From Thiobacillus denitrificans (GTDB lineage Bacteria > Pseudomonadota > Gammaproteobacteria > Burkholderiales > Thiobacillaceae), in assembly GCA_002403375.1 (NCBI GenBank), contig DHHQ01000008.1, forward strand, positions 89,233 to 153,232: a stretch of 64,000 nucleotides of DNA, in the 5' to 3' direction. Shown here in pieces: positions 7,692 through 16,708 of the stretch; position 1 is the stretch's first letter; every line of letters starts with the position of its first letter. Position numbers and translations under genes: made by a program. Below the pieces are notes generated by a model that had not been told where the DNA came from, searched no databases, and was given only the letters and a program-made list of their open reading frames with translations.

Positions 7692-8240
7692 ATGGCCCGC
7701 ATCGGCCTGTTTTTCGGCAGCAGCACCGGCAACACCCGCAAGATCGCCAAGATGATCAAGAAGCGTTTTCCGGACGAGGCCGTGATGGCCGACCCGCTCA
7801 ACGTCAACAAGGCCACGCCGGAGCTCATCGCCAGCTACGACTACCTCATCCTCGGCACCCCCACCCTCGGCGAAGGCCTGCTGCCCGGCCTCGCTGCCGA
7901 CTGTCAGCAAGAGAGCTGGGCCGAGTTCCTGCCGCGGCTCGCCGACGTCGACTTCAGCGGCAAGACCGTCGCCCTGTATGGCCTCGGCGACCAGGAAAAA
8001 TATCCCGACAACTTCGCCGACGCGCTCGGCGAACTGTATGAATTCGTGAAAGCGCGCGGCGCCAGAGTCGTCGGCGCCTGGCCCACCGACGGCTACGACT
8101 TCATCGCGTCGAGGGCGGAGGTCGACGGCGCGTTCGTCGGCCTGGTACAGGATCTGGACAACCAGAAGATGCTGCTGGAGGACCGGCTGGGGGCCTGGCT
8201 GCTGTTGATCGCCAAGGAGTTCGGGCTGGTGCTTGGGTGA
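7692..8240 (+). CDS. nifF: Flavodoxin (nif-type, NifF-like)
   Basis: A 182-aa long-chain flavodoxin with the FMN phosphate-binding loop GSSTGNTRK at residues 9-17 and the conserved LYGLGDQEKYPDNF segment near the isoalloxazine site. It probably donates electrons to the NifH Fe protein. AGGAG precedes the ATG. Its sigma-54 promoter and the NifA site shared with iscA-nifU-nifS support a nitrogen-fixation role. Long flavodoxins serve other reductases too, so the symbol rests on the context. Confidence 0.88.
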   Translation: MARIGLFFGSSTGNTRKIAKMIKKRFPDEAVMADPLNVNKATPELIASYDYLILGTPTLGEGLLPGLAADCQQESWAEFLPRLADVDFSGKTVALYGLGDQEKYPDNFADALGELYEFVKARGARVVGAWPTDGYDFIASRAEVDGAFVGLVQDLDNQKMLLEDRLGAWLLLIAKEFGLVLG

Positions 8241-8468
8241 GAGACTGCCCGTTTCTGGGTTCCGGAATCAGGATTGAAGAGGGCCCGGATTCGGCCAGGC
8301 GTGGAAGTTCAGACTGAGACGGGCGACCGTCTCTTGTTCGGCCATAACAGCCGGTCGTAGTCTTTCAGTATCCTGATTAAACTCAACATCTACGTTCGAC
8401 TCCGGTGACCCTCCATCGAGACAGGGCGGGCATGAACAGTCATCAATAAACACATAGAATTCTGGACA

Positions 8469-10736
8469 ATGCTCCGCACCAACCCTTCCTCAGAAGTACC
8501 TACTCAGCAAAACCCTTATGACAAGATGTATGAGGGCTTAATCGAATCTGATGAGTCACGGAAAGTCGCCGTGGAGGTCGTTGTCGAGGCTTATCTCGAT
8601 GGAAAGCCGAGCAACCGCGGGAAAAAGAAAATCACGCAGGCCGAGCGTGATGCGGCTTTCTGGTCTAGCGGGTTTGTGAACGACGCACCTGCAGAATTGT
8701 GGCGCTCGGACATCCTGACACTTGCTCTGACGCGTTACCTGCGCCAAGCGCGGGTGGCGAATATGGAGTTGTTGGGGCGCATCGCATTGTTGGCTCCTGA
8801 CGTGGTGTCGCGCGCGGTCCGCCATTCCGGCCTTGTCCTCTTGCCGCATTCCCCGCGACGCGCCGAGCTTGATCGGATAGCTGGATCGTCGCCTGAGATC
8901 GCTGAATTGTGTCAGGTACTGGATATTTTCGACCACGCGCACAGAGAGCGAGTAGCGGCTGTAGACAAATGGAAGGCCGCGCTGAAAGAGCTTTCACCCG
9001 TCGATTTGCTGATTTACGCCAGCCTGTATGCCTTCGAGCACCTCGTCCCTCGTCGGTTCGATATGCCAACCATGGCTGAGGGTGCGGATGCCTGGATGCA
9101 GGAGGCTTGGGATGCGATCAATGATCTGCTCATATGGAAGCTCAAGACCTCCGAGGCCTCCGTCAACCTGAAGGAAGCCGATATTGGTCCATCGCTCGCG
9201 AAACATCTGTCACCGTTCTTGTTTTCATCGCCATCAGGGCAGGTCCCCAGGCACGACCTGCTAGCAGCGTTCGGGACACTCATTGATGCTCAGATCGAGT
9301 TGAATAGCTTCGTCTCTCAATCAGCCGATGCGTTTAGCTACGACGATGGCATCCAGTTCGTTCGACACGACGAGCGTTTGGAAATCGAAGAGCTAGACCC
9401 CACTGCCATTGCAGCCTGGCGACGCAATGGCAGCAAGCTTGCGCGCCTTCACGGCTATTGGTTCTACCGTGCGATGGATGAGTTCGTTAGCTCCGACATG
9501 GCAAGGCGGCAGATTGGGCGCCCGGAGAACCACGAAGCCAATCGTTTGGCCTATACCCGTGCAATGCGCACTCAACTTCAGTTGACGGAGGTGTACGGGG
9601 TGGATGAGATGGTGATCACGGACTCTGGGGCGCGAGTCAACTTGTTTCAGGCGTTGCTGTCGCTGGAGTTGATGTCGGCGTTCTTCCAGCGGGACTTCTT
9701 GGAAAGCTTTGTCCAGAATCTGAAAGAGTCAGGTCATTGGGTAGTGGCACTTGGCCAGCTGGCGCTGAACGGACTGATGGACGGCAACCAAAATCGCTTC
9801 CCCCTGACCTGGTCGGACCGTGAAGCCAAGATCGCCAATATCTTTGGCTGGACCGTCAACGCGGATTCTCCACAGGGTAGCCCCCTCGTAGCGGCTGCCA
9901 TTCTTGATTTCTGGACAAGCGATTGGGTGGCGCTATCCGAGCGCTTGCGTAAGAGCGAATCTGGATTGCACCCCGAATTGATCGAGCGCCCAATCTTGAA
10001 ACTTGGGAACCTTCTCATTCAACTGCCTTGGCTAGTTGGCTTGCAGAACAACAGCACGGCTGCGATTAACAACCTCCGGCGCTTGGGGGCACGGCGTGGT
10101 GAGGCCGGCTGCGAGACGCGACGAATCGAGGAGCGTCTTGGTAGGCTCTTCGATGCTCAGGGATTTCGAGTCGTTTTGAACTGGCACCCGCCCGCGGAAA
10201 GTTATCCAGGCGCCGGTGAGGTCGATCTGATCTGCGCCCGGGACGGCATCGTCCTCGTTATGGAGATCAAGTCAACTTTCCTCAGGCGTTCGCAACGCGA
10301 TGCGTGGCTTCACGCGACAACAACACTCAGGAAGGCGGGGCAGCAAGTAAGCAGAAAGGTTTCCGCGGTGCGGCGGGCATTGGCTGAAGAAGTGGAACTT
10401 GCTTCGTCGCTTGGCATAGATAACTTAGCCGCCCCACTGGCTATGCATGGCTGGGTCGTCGATACGTCGATCGAGCACGACCACCAACGATTCGGTGGCT
10501 TTCTAAAGGTTTCGCTGGAAGAAGTGTTGATCGCCCTTCGTGACGATCGACATCTGCTGAACGATCCAGATGGGATTATTTCCGGACGACACCGAGATAT
10601 CGCGTCAGAGAAAATGAATGATGCGCGACAACAAATGACGCTCTACCCAGAAGGCTTTTCAGCAGCTAGGTTCATCGAGGTAATCGAGAATGAATCGGTC
10701 TGGGATGAAAAAGTCGCCGCGCAGGCGGTGGACTAA
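8469..10736 (+). CDS. Unknown 755-aa protein with PD-(D/E)xK nuclease-like C-terminus
   Basis: A large soluble protein with no family I can name. About 550 residues of helical sequence are followed by a restriction-endonuclease-like core: RRIEERLGRLF, a predicted strand with D586 in GEVDLI, a second strand, and E599-x-K601 (VMEIKS), then further helices. The order alpha-(D)-beta-(ExK) fits the PD-(D/E)xK fold. Codon use is visibly AT-richer than in the flanking nif genes, and the gene stands alone between two unrelated operons, suggesting transfer. It may be a defence or DNA-repair nuclease. No helicase, methylase or partner gene is adjacent. The N-terminal part is unassigned. Confidence 0.6.
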   Translation: MLRTNPSSEVPTQQNPYDKMYEGLIESDESRKVAVEVVVEAYLDGKPSNRGKKKITQAERDAAFWSSGFVNDAPAELWRSDILTLALTRYLRQARVANMELLGRIALLAPDVVSRAVRHSGLVLLPHSPRRAELDRIAGSSPEIAELCQVLDIFDHAHRERVAAVDKWKAALKELSPVDLLIYASLYAFEHLVPRRFDMPTMAEGADAWMQEAWDAINDLLIWKLKTSEASVNLKEADIGPSLAKHLSPFLFSSPSGQVPRHDLLAAFGTLIDAQIELNSFVSQSADAFSYDDGIQFVRHDERLEIEELDPTAIAAWRRNGSKLARLHGYWFYRAMDEFVSSDMARRQIGRPENHEANRLAYTRAMRTQLQLTEVYGVDEMVITDSGARVNLFQALLSLELMSAFFQRDFLESFVQNLKESGHWVVALGQLALNGLMDGNQNRFPLTWSDREAKIANIFGWTVNADSPQGSPLVAAAILDFWTSDWVALSERLRKSESGLHPELIERPILKLGNLLIQLPWLVGLQNNSTAAINNLRRLGARRGEAGCETRRIEERLGRLFDAQGFRVVLNWHPPAESYPGAGEVDLICARDGIVLVMEIKSTFLRRSQRDAWLHATTTLRKAGQQVSRKVSAVRRALAEEVELASSLGIDNLAAPLAMHGWVVDTSIEHDHQRFGGFLKVSLEEVLIALRDDRHLLNDPDGIISGRHRDIASEKMNDARQQMTLYPEGFSAARFIEVIENESVWDEKVAAQAVD

Positions 10737-11266
10737 TTTCAAGCACTGAGAGGCTTACGGGAATGTCCGCCATGGGAAATATTGGCTGATCGGTTAGGCC
10801 GAATATGAGACGTTCGTCGCCCGACATCATCCACCCCCTCGGTGCCATCCGCCCTCGCCGGAAAGGGGCACATGCGGCTTGCCCGGTGTTCTAGGCCGGC
10901 GCAGAGCAGTGAGCTGACCGGTGTCCGCACCATTCCTGCGCCGCGCTTTGGCGTGCCTTTCTCTGCCGATCTAACAAACGGCCGCAAAACCGCGTGGCCG
11001 ATGTCACGGCATCTCTTTGTATCGAACGGTTAGTGCATTTGTAAGCGCAAAACGTCATTGCGGTTTACAAATGGCTGGCTCCGTGCGTGGTGCGGGCTGC
11101 CATATCGTGGTGCACGCTCCTGGGGATATTCGCGGGCATGACCGCGCGCACAAAACAACAACTGATATAAAACAATGTGTTGCATTGTTTTTCCGGGCTG
11201 GCACATCGCTTGCTAAAACCTCTCCGTCGCTGTTGATCCAACCGTATCAATTGTTAGGAGAAAACC
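10737..11266 (+). promoter_or_regulatory. Non-coding region upstream of the ABC operon
   Basis: No convincing gene lies here. It holds an inverted repeat at 11036-11073, with arms CATTTGTAA and TTACAAATG and a second inner pair CGCAA/TTGCG, which could be a regulator-binding site. The sigma-54 promoter lies at 11199-11214. I found no TGT-N10-ACA site. Half-sites resembling NtrC boxes (TGGTGC) occur at about 11088-11120 but do not form a proper dyad. Confidence 0.5.
11199..11214 (+). promoter_or_regulatory. Sigma-54 promoter of the peptide-transport operon
   Basis: TGGCACATCGCTTGCT matches TGGCAC-N5-TTGCW fully, 53 bp upstream of the binding-protein gene. No NifA site is visible within 200 bp, so another enhancer-binding protein such as NtrC may drive it. 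Confidence 0.8.
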
Positions 11267-12907
11267 ATGTCTGAACCGTCTCACAAGGACAAACTTGCCG
11301 AGGTCCTGGCTGCCGGGATGAACCGCCGCAGCTTCATGAAGCTGATGGGAAGCGGCGCCGGTCTGGCGGCGGGCAGCGCCATCATGGGAAGCGCGCTGGT
11401 GCAGAACGCCATGGCGGCAGCGCCCAAGCGGGGCGGCACCATCAAGCTCGCCTGGGTCGACGCGGTCGACACGCTCGACCCGCACTTCACCGCCTCGCTC
11501 GGCTCGGTGAAGATCCTCAACAACATCTTCAACGGCCTCTTGAAGGTCGCCTACGACGGCAAGAAGGTGTCCTTCGTGCCGGACCTCGCCGAGAGCTGGG
11601 AGATGCCGGACGACAAGACCCATGTGTTCAAGCTGCGCCGCGGCGTGAAGTTCCACAACGGCGATCCGTGCGACGCCGAGGCGGTGAAATGGAGCCTCGA
11701 GCGCGTCAAGGATCCGGCGGTCGGCTCGCCGCACGCGTGGAAGTTCGAGACGCTGGCCGGCATCGACATCGTCGACGACGCCACGATCCGCATGCGCTTC
11801 TCCAAGCCCTATGCCTTCCTGCCCGTGGCGCTCACCGGCAGCACCGGCCGCGCCGGCACCATCGTCAGCAAGCGCGCGGTCGAGCAGCACGGCAAGGCCT
11901 TCGGCCGCAATCCGGTGGGCACCGGCCCGTTCAAATTCGCCGGCTGGCGCGAGAACGAATCGATCACCCTGGAGCGCAACCCGGACTACTTCGAGCCGGG
12001 CCTGCCTTATCTGGACGGCGTGCAGATCCTGCTGATCAAGGAGCCGACCGCGGCGGTGGCGGCGATGATGGCGGGGCAGGTCGACGGCATGAGCCTGTCG
12101 CCGTTCCAGTTCATCCCGCAGCTGAAGGCGAACAAGAACCTCAAGGTCTACGGCGAGGTCGAGGGCAACTACAGCTTCGTCGGCATGAACAACCGCCGCG
12201 CGCCCTTCGACGACCCGATGCTGCGCAAGGCCGTGGCTGCAGCGATCGACCGCAACGTCATCGTCAAGCAGGGCTACTTCGGCGAGGCGATTCCCGCCTT
12301 CAGCTGCATCTCGCCGCCGATGACCGGCTTCTACGACGCCAACATCGGCAAGACCGGGCGCGGCCAGCGCTTCGACCTGAAGAAGGCGATGGAATACCGC
12401 AAGCAGTCGAAGGTCCAGGGCGAGGTCAATCCCGTCTACATCGTGGCCCAGGGCTTCACCGGCTCGGGCGGCAGCGGCACGCGCAACTCGCAGCTCATCC
12501 TGCCGATGCTGGAGAAGATCGGCATCAAGCCGAAGATCGAGCTGCTCGACCGGGCCGTGTGGACCAAGCGCCGCAACGGCGGCGACTTCGACATGTACGA
12601 CGAGGCGTGGATCGCCGACCTCGACCCCGACGAGACCATCTACCCCGAGTGGCACAGCGGCAAGCCGTGGAACTTCGTCGGCTACAGCAACCCCGAGTTC
12701 GACAAGCTCATCTCCGACGCGCAGGACACGCTCAACCAGGCGACGCGCAAGAAGCTCTACGACCAGGCCGAGGACCTGCTGATGGCCGACGCCCCGCTCG
12801 CGGTGCTCGCCCACATGAAGGTGTTCAAGATCCTGAGCAAGCGGGTGCAGGGCTTCCAGTACATCCCGGTCGACCTGCTGAACCTGCATTCGGTCTGGCT
12901 GGCGTGA
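11267..12907 (+). CDS. ABC transporter periplasmic peptide-binding protein
   Basis: A 546-aa solute-binding protein of the SBP_bac_5 (DppA/OppA) family. The N-terminus has a Tat-type signal: R20-R21-S-F-M-K, a hydrophobic stretch, and probable cleavage after A50 (NAMA/AAP). The family signature is recognisable in the region around WEMPDDKTHVFKLRRGVKFHN. It is first in an operon with two permeases and two ATPases and overlaps the first permease start (TGATG). Substrate is unknown; the neighbouring gamma-glutamyltransferase-family gene suggests glutathione, gamma-glutamyl compounds or small peptides. AGGAG precedes the ATG. Confidence 0.92.
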   Translation: MSEPSHKDKLAEVLAAGMNRRSFMKLMGSGAGLAAGSAIMGSALVQNAMAAAPKRGGTIKLAWVDAVDTLDPHFTASLGSVKILNNIFNGLLKVAYDGKKVSFVPDLAESWEMPDDKTHVFKLRRGVKFHNGDPCDAEAVKWSLERVKDPAVGSPHAWKFETLAGIDIVDDATIRMRFSKPYAFLPVALTGSTGRAGTIVSKRAVEQHGKAFGRNPVGTGPFKFAGWRENESITLERNPDYFEPGLPYLDGVQILLIKEPTAAVAAMMAGQVDGMSLSPFQFIPQLKANKNLKVYGEVEGNYSFVGMNNRRAPFDDPMLRKAVAAAIDRNVIVKQGYFGEAIPAFSCISPPMTGFYDANIGKTGRGQRFDLKKAMEYRKQSKVQGEVNPVYIVAQGFTGSGGSGTRNSQLILPMLEKIGIKPKIELLDRAVWTKRRNGGDFDMYDEAWIADLDPDETIYPEWHSGKPWNFVGYSNPEFDKLISDAQDTLNQATRKKLYDQAEDLLMADAPLAVLAHMKVFKILSKRVQGFQYIPVDLLNLHSVWLA

Positions 12908-13854
12908 TGTTCCAGGCTGCCTCCGCCAGGCTGGCGCAGACCCTGCTGGTGCTGCTCTTCGTCTCGGCAGCCAGCTTCGCCTTCCTGAAGCTGGCGCCGG
13001 GCGACCCGGTGAGCATCATGCTGGGCGCGGACTATTCGAAGTCGTCCTACGACCAGCTGACCCATGAGCTCGGCCTCGACCAGCCCGTCGTGTTCCAGTA
13101 TGGCAACTGGCTGGCCGATTTCGTCCGCGGCGACTGGGGCACGTCCTACATCACCAGCCAGGACATCTTCGAACTGGCGGTGCTGCAGGCGCTGCCGGTG
13201 ACGCTGACGCTGGCCGCGCTGTCGCTGCTGATCGCGCTGCTGATCGGCATCCCCACCGGGGTGCTGGCCGCGCTCTATCGCAACAGCTGGGCGGACGTGC
13301 TGGCGACCACGCTCGCCATCGGCGGCAACGCCTTTCCGAGTTTCTACCTGGGCATCCTGCTGATCTGGCTGTTCGGCGTCGACCTCGGCTGGTTCCCGGT
13401 GCTCGGATTCGTCGCGCCCTGGGAAGACTTCTGGCAGGGGCTGTGGCACCTGGCGCTGCCGGCGGTCACGCTCGGCGCCTGGTACGTCGGGCTGATCGCG
13501 CGCATCACCCGCTCCAGCCTGCTGGAGGTGATGGGTCAGCCGTACATCGCAGCTGCCCGGGCGCGCGGCGAGCCGGGCTGGCGCGTGGTGTGGGTGCACG
13601 GCATGCGCAACGTGCTGATGCCGCTGGTCACCGTCATCGGCCTGCAGCTCGGCGGCATGCTGCGCGGCGCGGTGATGACCGAGGTGGTGTTCGCCCTGCC
13701 CGGGCTCGGGATGATGGTCACCACCGCCGTGCTCAACCGCGAATACATCGTCGTGCAGGCCGGCATCATGCTCACCGGCCTCTTGTTCGTGGCGGTCAAC
13801 CTCGCGGTCGACCAGACCTACCAGTTCCTCGATCCACGCCTGAGGAGGCGCTGA
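12907..13854 (+). CDS. ABC transporter permease, DppB/OppB type
   Basis: A 315-aa inner-membrane protein of the BPD_transp_1 family with about six transmembrane segments. The N-terminal segment is followed by APGDPVSIMLG, typical of DppB-like permeases, and the cytoplasmic EAA loop is near YIAAARARGEPGWRVVWVHG. It forms the channel with the next gene product. Its ATG overlaps the stop of the binding-protein gene. Confidence 0.92.
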   Translation: MFQAASARLAQTLLVLLFVSAASFAFLKLAPGDPVSIMLGADYSKSSYDQLTHELGLDQPVVFQYGNWLADFVRGDWGTSYITSQDIFELAVLQALPVTLTLAALSLLIALLIGIPTGVLAALYRNSWADVLATTLAIGGNAFPSFYLGILLIWLFGVDLGWFPVLGFVAPWEDFWQGLWHLALPAVTLGAWYVGLIARITRSSLLEVMGQPYIAAARARGEPGWRVVWVHGMRNVLMPLVTVIGLQLGGMLRGAVMTEVVFALPGLGMMVTTAVLNREYIVVQAGIMLTGLLFVAVNLAVDQTYQFLDPRLRRR

Positions 13855-13856
13855 CC

Positions 13857-14738
13857 ATGAGCGAAGTTCTCAATCTCCCCGTCGCTGCCGATTCGCAATG
13901 GAAGCGGCGCTTCGTGCAGCCGCTGCTGCGGCAGCGCAGCGCCATGGTCGGCCTCGCGATCATCGCGGTCTACGTGTTTGCGGCGGTTTTCGCCCCCTGG
14001 CTGGCGACCCACGATCCCACCGCGCAGGACCTGATGGCGTCGCTGCAGGGACCCAGCGCGGCGCACTGGCTGGGCACCGATTCCTACGGCCAGGATCTCT
14101 ACTCGCGGCTGCTCTACGGCGCGCAGCTCGCGCTCATCATCGGCTTCGCCTCGGTCGCCCTCGGCCTCGCCGTGGGCGTGGCGATCGGCCTTACGGCCGG
14201 GCTGATGGGCGGGCGCACCGAGTGGGTGCTGATGCGCATCGTCGACGGCCTGCTCGCGTTTCCGGAGCTGATCCTGGCGATGGCGTTCATGGCGGTGCTC
14301 GGCCTCGGCACGGAGAACGTCGTCTACGCGCTGGCGCTGTCCTTCGTCGGCCCGTTCGCGCGGATGACCCGCGGCGACGTGCTGCAGGTGAAGAACCAGC
14401 CCTACATCGAGGCCGCCCGGCTGATGGGCGTGAGCACCGCGGCGATCGTCTGGCGCCACGTACTGCCCAATGTGGTGTCGCCGATTCTGGTCCAGGCGGG
14501 GATGCGCGTCAGCATCGCGATCCTGCTGGAATCCGGCCTGTCCTTCCTCGGCATCGGCGTGGTGCCGCCGACCCCGGACTGGGGCCTGATGATCGCCGAG
14601 GGCCGCGCCTTCATCACCATGGCGCCGTGGATCTCCGGGGTGCCGGGCGTCGCGCTGGCTATTCTGCTGGTGGCGCTCAACCTGCTGGGCGACGGCCTGC
14701 GCGATGCCTTCGACCCCAACACCCGAAAGGACGCCTAG
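13857..14738 (+). CDS. ABC transporter permease, DppC/OppC type
   Basis: A 293-aa inner-membrane permease. A cytoplasmic N-terminus leads into the first helix (MVGLAIIAVYVFAAVFAPWL), then HWLGTDSYGQDLYSRLLYGA, the signature of DppC-type subunits, and an EAA loop at YIEAARLMGVSTAAIVWRHV. GAGGAGG precedes the start, 2 bp after the previous stop. It pairs with the DppB-type subunit. Confidence 0.92.
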   Translation: MSEVLNLPVAADSQWKRRFVQPLLRQRSAMVGLAIIAVYVFAAVFAPWLATHDPTAQDLMASLQGPSAAHWLGTDSYGQDLYSRLLYGAQLALIIGFASVALGLAVGVAIGLTAGLMGGRTEWVLMRIVDGLLAFPELILAMAFMAVLGLGTENVVYALALSFVGPFARMTRGDVLQVKNQPYIEAARLMGVSTAAIVWRHVLPNVVSPILVQAGMRVSIAILLESGLSFLGIGVVPPTPDWGLMIAEGRAFITMAPWISGVPGVALAILLVALNLLGDGLRDAFDPNTRKDA

Positions 14739-15728
14739 ATGGACCGCGCTGTCGCAATGAACCTCGAGGCCGCTGCCATGGAGAGCCGGGACCCGCTGCT
14801 CGAAGTGAGCGGGCTCAGCCTGTGCCGCGGCCGCGCCGTCGTGCTCGATGGCGTCAACCTGTCGCTGCAGGCAGGCGAGACGCTGGGCCTGATCGGCGAA
14901 TCGGGGGCCGGCAAGTCGACGCTCGCGATGGCGCTGATCGGCCTGTTGCGCGCGCCCGAGGTGCGGCTCGAAGGCAGCATGCGCTTTCGCGGCACCGAAC
15001 TCACCCGGCTTCGCGAGGCGGACTACCGCCGCCTGCGCGGCAGCAGGATCGGCCTGATTTTCCAGGACGCGACCGCCGCGCTGAATCCCTGCTTCACCGT
15101 GGGCGAGCAGATCGCCGAGCCGCTCAAGCGGCATCTCGGCTTGTCGAAGTGGGAATGCCGCGAGCGGGCGACCGCGCTGATGCGAGGCGTCGGCATTCCC
15201 GAGCCGCGCCTGCGCCTCGACGCCTATCCGCACGAACTGTCCGGCGGCATGCAGCAGCGCGTCATGATCGCCATCGCGCTCGCCTGCAACCCGGAGCTGC
15301 TGCTCGCCGACGAGCCGACCAGCGCGCTCGACGTCACCATCCAGGCGCAGATCATGGAGCTGATCCTGGACCGGGTGAGGGCGCTCAATTCCAGCGCGAT
15401 CTTCGTTCTCCACGACCTCGCGCTCGGCGCCCAGGTGTGCGATCGCATCGCGGTCATGTACGCCGGGCAGATCGTCGAGGAAGGGCCGAGCGAACGGGTG
15501 CTGGCCGCCCCCCTGCACCCGTATACGCGCGGCCTCAAGTCGTGCGTCGTCGAGCTGGGCTCGCGGCGGCTCGAGCCCATCCCCGGCCAGGTACCGCCGC
15601 TGAACGCCATGCCCGCGGGCTGCCGCTTCGCCCCGCGCTGTCCCAAGGCCCGCGCGATCTGCAGCGAACAGCGCCCGACGGCCGAAATTCGCGACGGCCG
15701 CCAGGTCGCCTGCTGGTTCATCGATTAG
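14739..15728 (+). CDS. ABC transporter ATPase, DppD/OppD type
   Basis: A 329-aa ATPase with Walker A GESGAGKST (53-61), signature LSGG (167-170) and Walker B LLLADEPTS (187-195). The C-terminal oligopeptide-transporter extension has the cysteine cluster CRFAPRCPKARAIC that in this family can hold an Fe-S cluster. The start codon directly follows the stop of the permease gene. Confidence 0.93.
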   Translation: MDRAVAMNLEAAAMESRDPLLEVSGLSLCRGRAVVLDGVNLSLQAGETLGLIGESGAGKSTLAMALIGLLRAPEVRLEGSMRFRGTELTRLREADYRRLRGSRIGLIFQDATAALNPCFTVGEQIAEPLKRHLGLSKWECRERATALMRGVGIPEPRLRLDAYPHELSGGMQQRVMIAIALACNPELLLADEPTSALDVTIQAQIMELILDRVRALNSSAIFVLHDLALGAQVCDRIAVMYAGQIVEEGPSERVLAAPLHPYTRGLKSCVVELGSRRLEPIPGQVPPLNAMPAGCRFAPRCPKARAICSEQRPTAEIRDGRQVACWFID

Positions 15729-15736
15729 GTAAGGCC

Positions 15737-16708
15737 ATGCAAGAACCCATCTTTTCCCTGCTCGACGTCGAGCGCACCTACCAGCTGCGCGGACGCGGCT
15801 GGCGCAACCGCACCCCGCGGCGACTCAAGGCGCTCGACGGCGTCCGCCTCGACCTGCAGCGGGGCGACACCCTCGCGCTGGTCGGCGAGAGCGGCTCCGG
15901 CAAGTCGACGCTGATCCGCCTCATGCTCGGCCTCGAGCCCGCCAGCGACGGCCGTGTGCTCTACGGCCAGCGTGACCTCGCCCAGCTCGACGCGGCAGAG
16001 AAGAAGCGCTTCGCGCGCGAGGTGGCGTTCATCTACCAGAATGCCCGCGGCTCGATGAACCCGCGGATGCGCATCGCCGACATCCTGGCCGAACCGATCC
16101 GCCTGCACCGGCTGTGCGCGGAAAGCGCGATTTCTCAGCGCGTGGTGGCGCTGCTCGAGCGGGTCGGGCTGCCCGCCGGCCTGCTGCAGCGTTTTCCCGG
16201 CGAACTCTCCGGCGGGCAGATCCGCCGCGTCGCCATCGCCCGCGCGCTGGCCGCCGAGCCGCAGGTCATCATGGCCGACGAGTCGGTGGCGGGGCTCGAC
16301 GTCTCGGTGCAGGCGCAGGTGCTCAACCTGCTGCGCGACCTGTGCCGCGAATCCGGCATCACGCTGGTGTTCATCACGCACGACCTGGGGGTGGCGAGCT
16401 ACCTGTGCGAAAAGATCGCGGTGCTCTATCTGGGGCGCATCGTCGAGCAGGGGCCGACCGACGCGATCCTCGACACGCCGCGCCACCCCTACACGCGTGC
16501 GCTGCTGCAGGCCTTTCCGCGCTTCGACATGCCGCTCAAGGCCTCGCTGAGCGGCGAGATCCCGAGCCCGGTCGACCTGCCCAAGGGCTGCCGCTTCGCC
16601 GGGCGCTGCCCGCAGGTGCAGGCCGCCTGCCGCGAGACCGACCCGGCGCTGACCGCACTCGAAGCGGGCCGGCAGGTGGCCTGCCTGTTTCCGATGGCAG
16701 CCGCATGA
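15737..16708 (+). CDS. ABC transporter ATPase, DppF/OppF type
   Basis: A 323-aa ATPase with Walker A GESGSGKST (50-58), signature LSGGQIRR, Walker B VIMADESVAGLD and the same cysteine-rich extension (CRFAGRCPQVQAAC). It is the partner of the preceding ATPase. Note Ser for Pro in the Walker B context (DES rather than DEP), a modest departure. It ends with an ATGA overlap into the next gene. Confidence 0.92.
   Translation: MQEPIFSLLDVERTYQLRGRGWRNRTPRRLKALDGVRLDLQRGDTLALVGESGSGKSTLIRLMLGLEPASDGRVLYGQRDLAQLDAAEKKRFAREVAFIYQNARGSMNPRMRIADILAEPIRLHRLCAESAISQRVVALLERVGLPAGLLQRFPGELSGGQIRRVAIARALAAEPQVIMADESVAGLDVSVQAQVLNLLRDLCRESGITLVFITHDLGVASYLCEKIAVLYLGRIVEQGPTDAILDTPRHPYTRALLQAFPRFDMPLKASLSGEIPSPVDLPKGCRFAGRCPQVQAACRETDPALTALEAGRQVACLFPMAAA

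Noticed and set aside
11080..11130. NtrC-type dyad before the peptide-transport operon
   Set aside because: TGGTGC half-sites are present but not as a properly spaced inverted pair.
10842..11274. Short plus-strand frames between the nuclease-like gene and the ABC operon
   Set aside because: They overlap the promoter and inverted repeat and have no plausible start signals.
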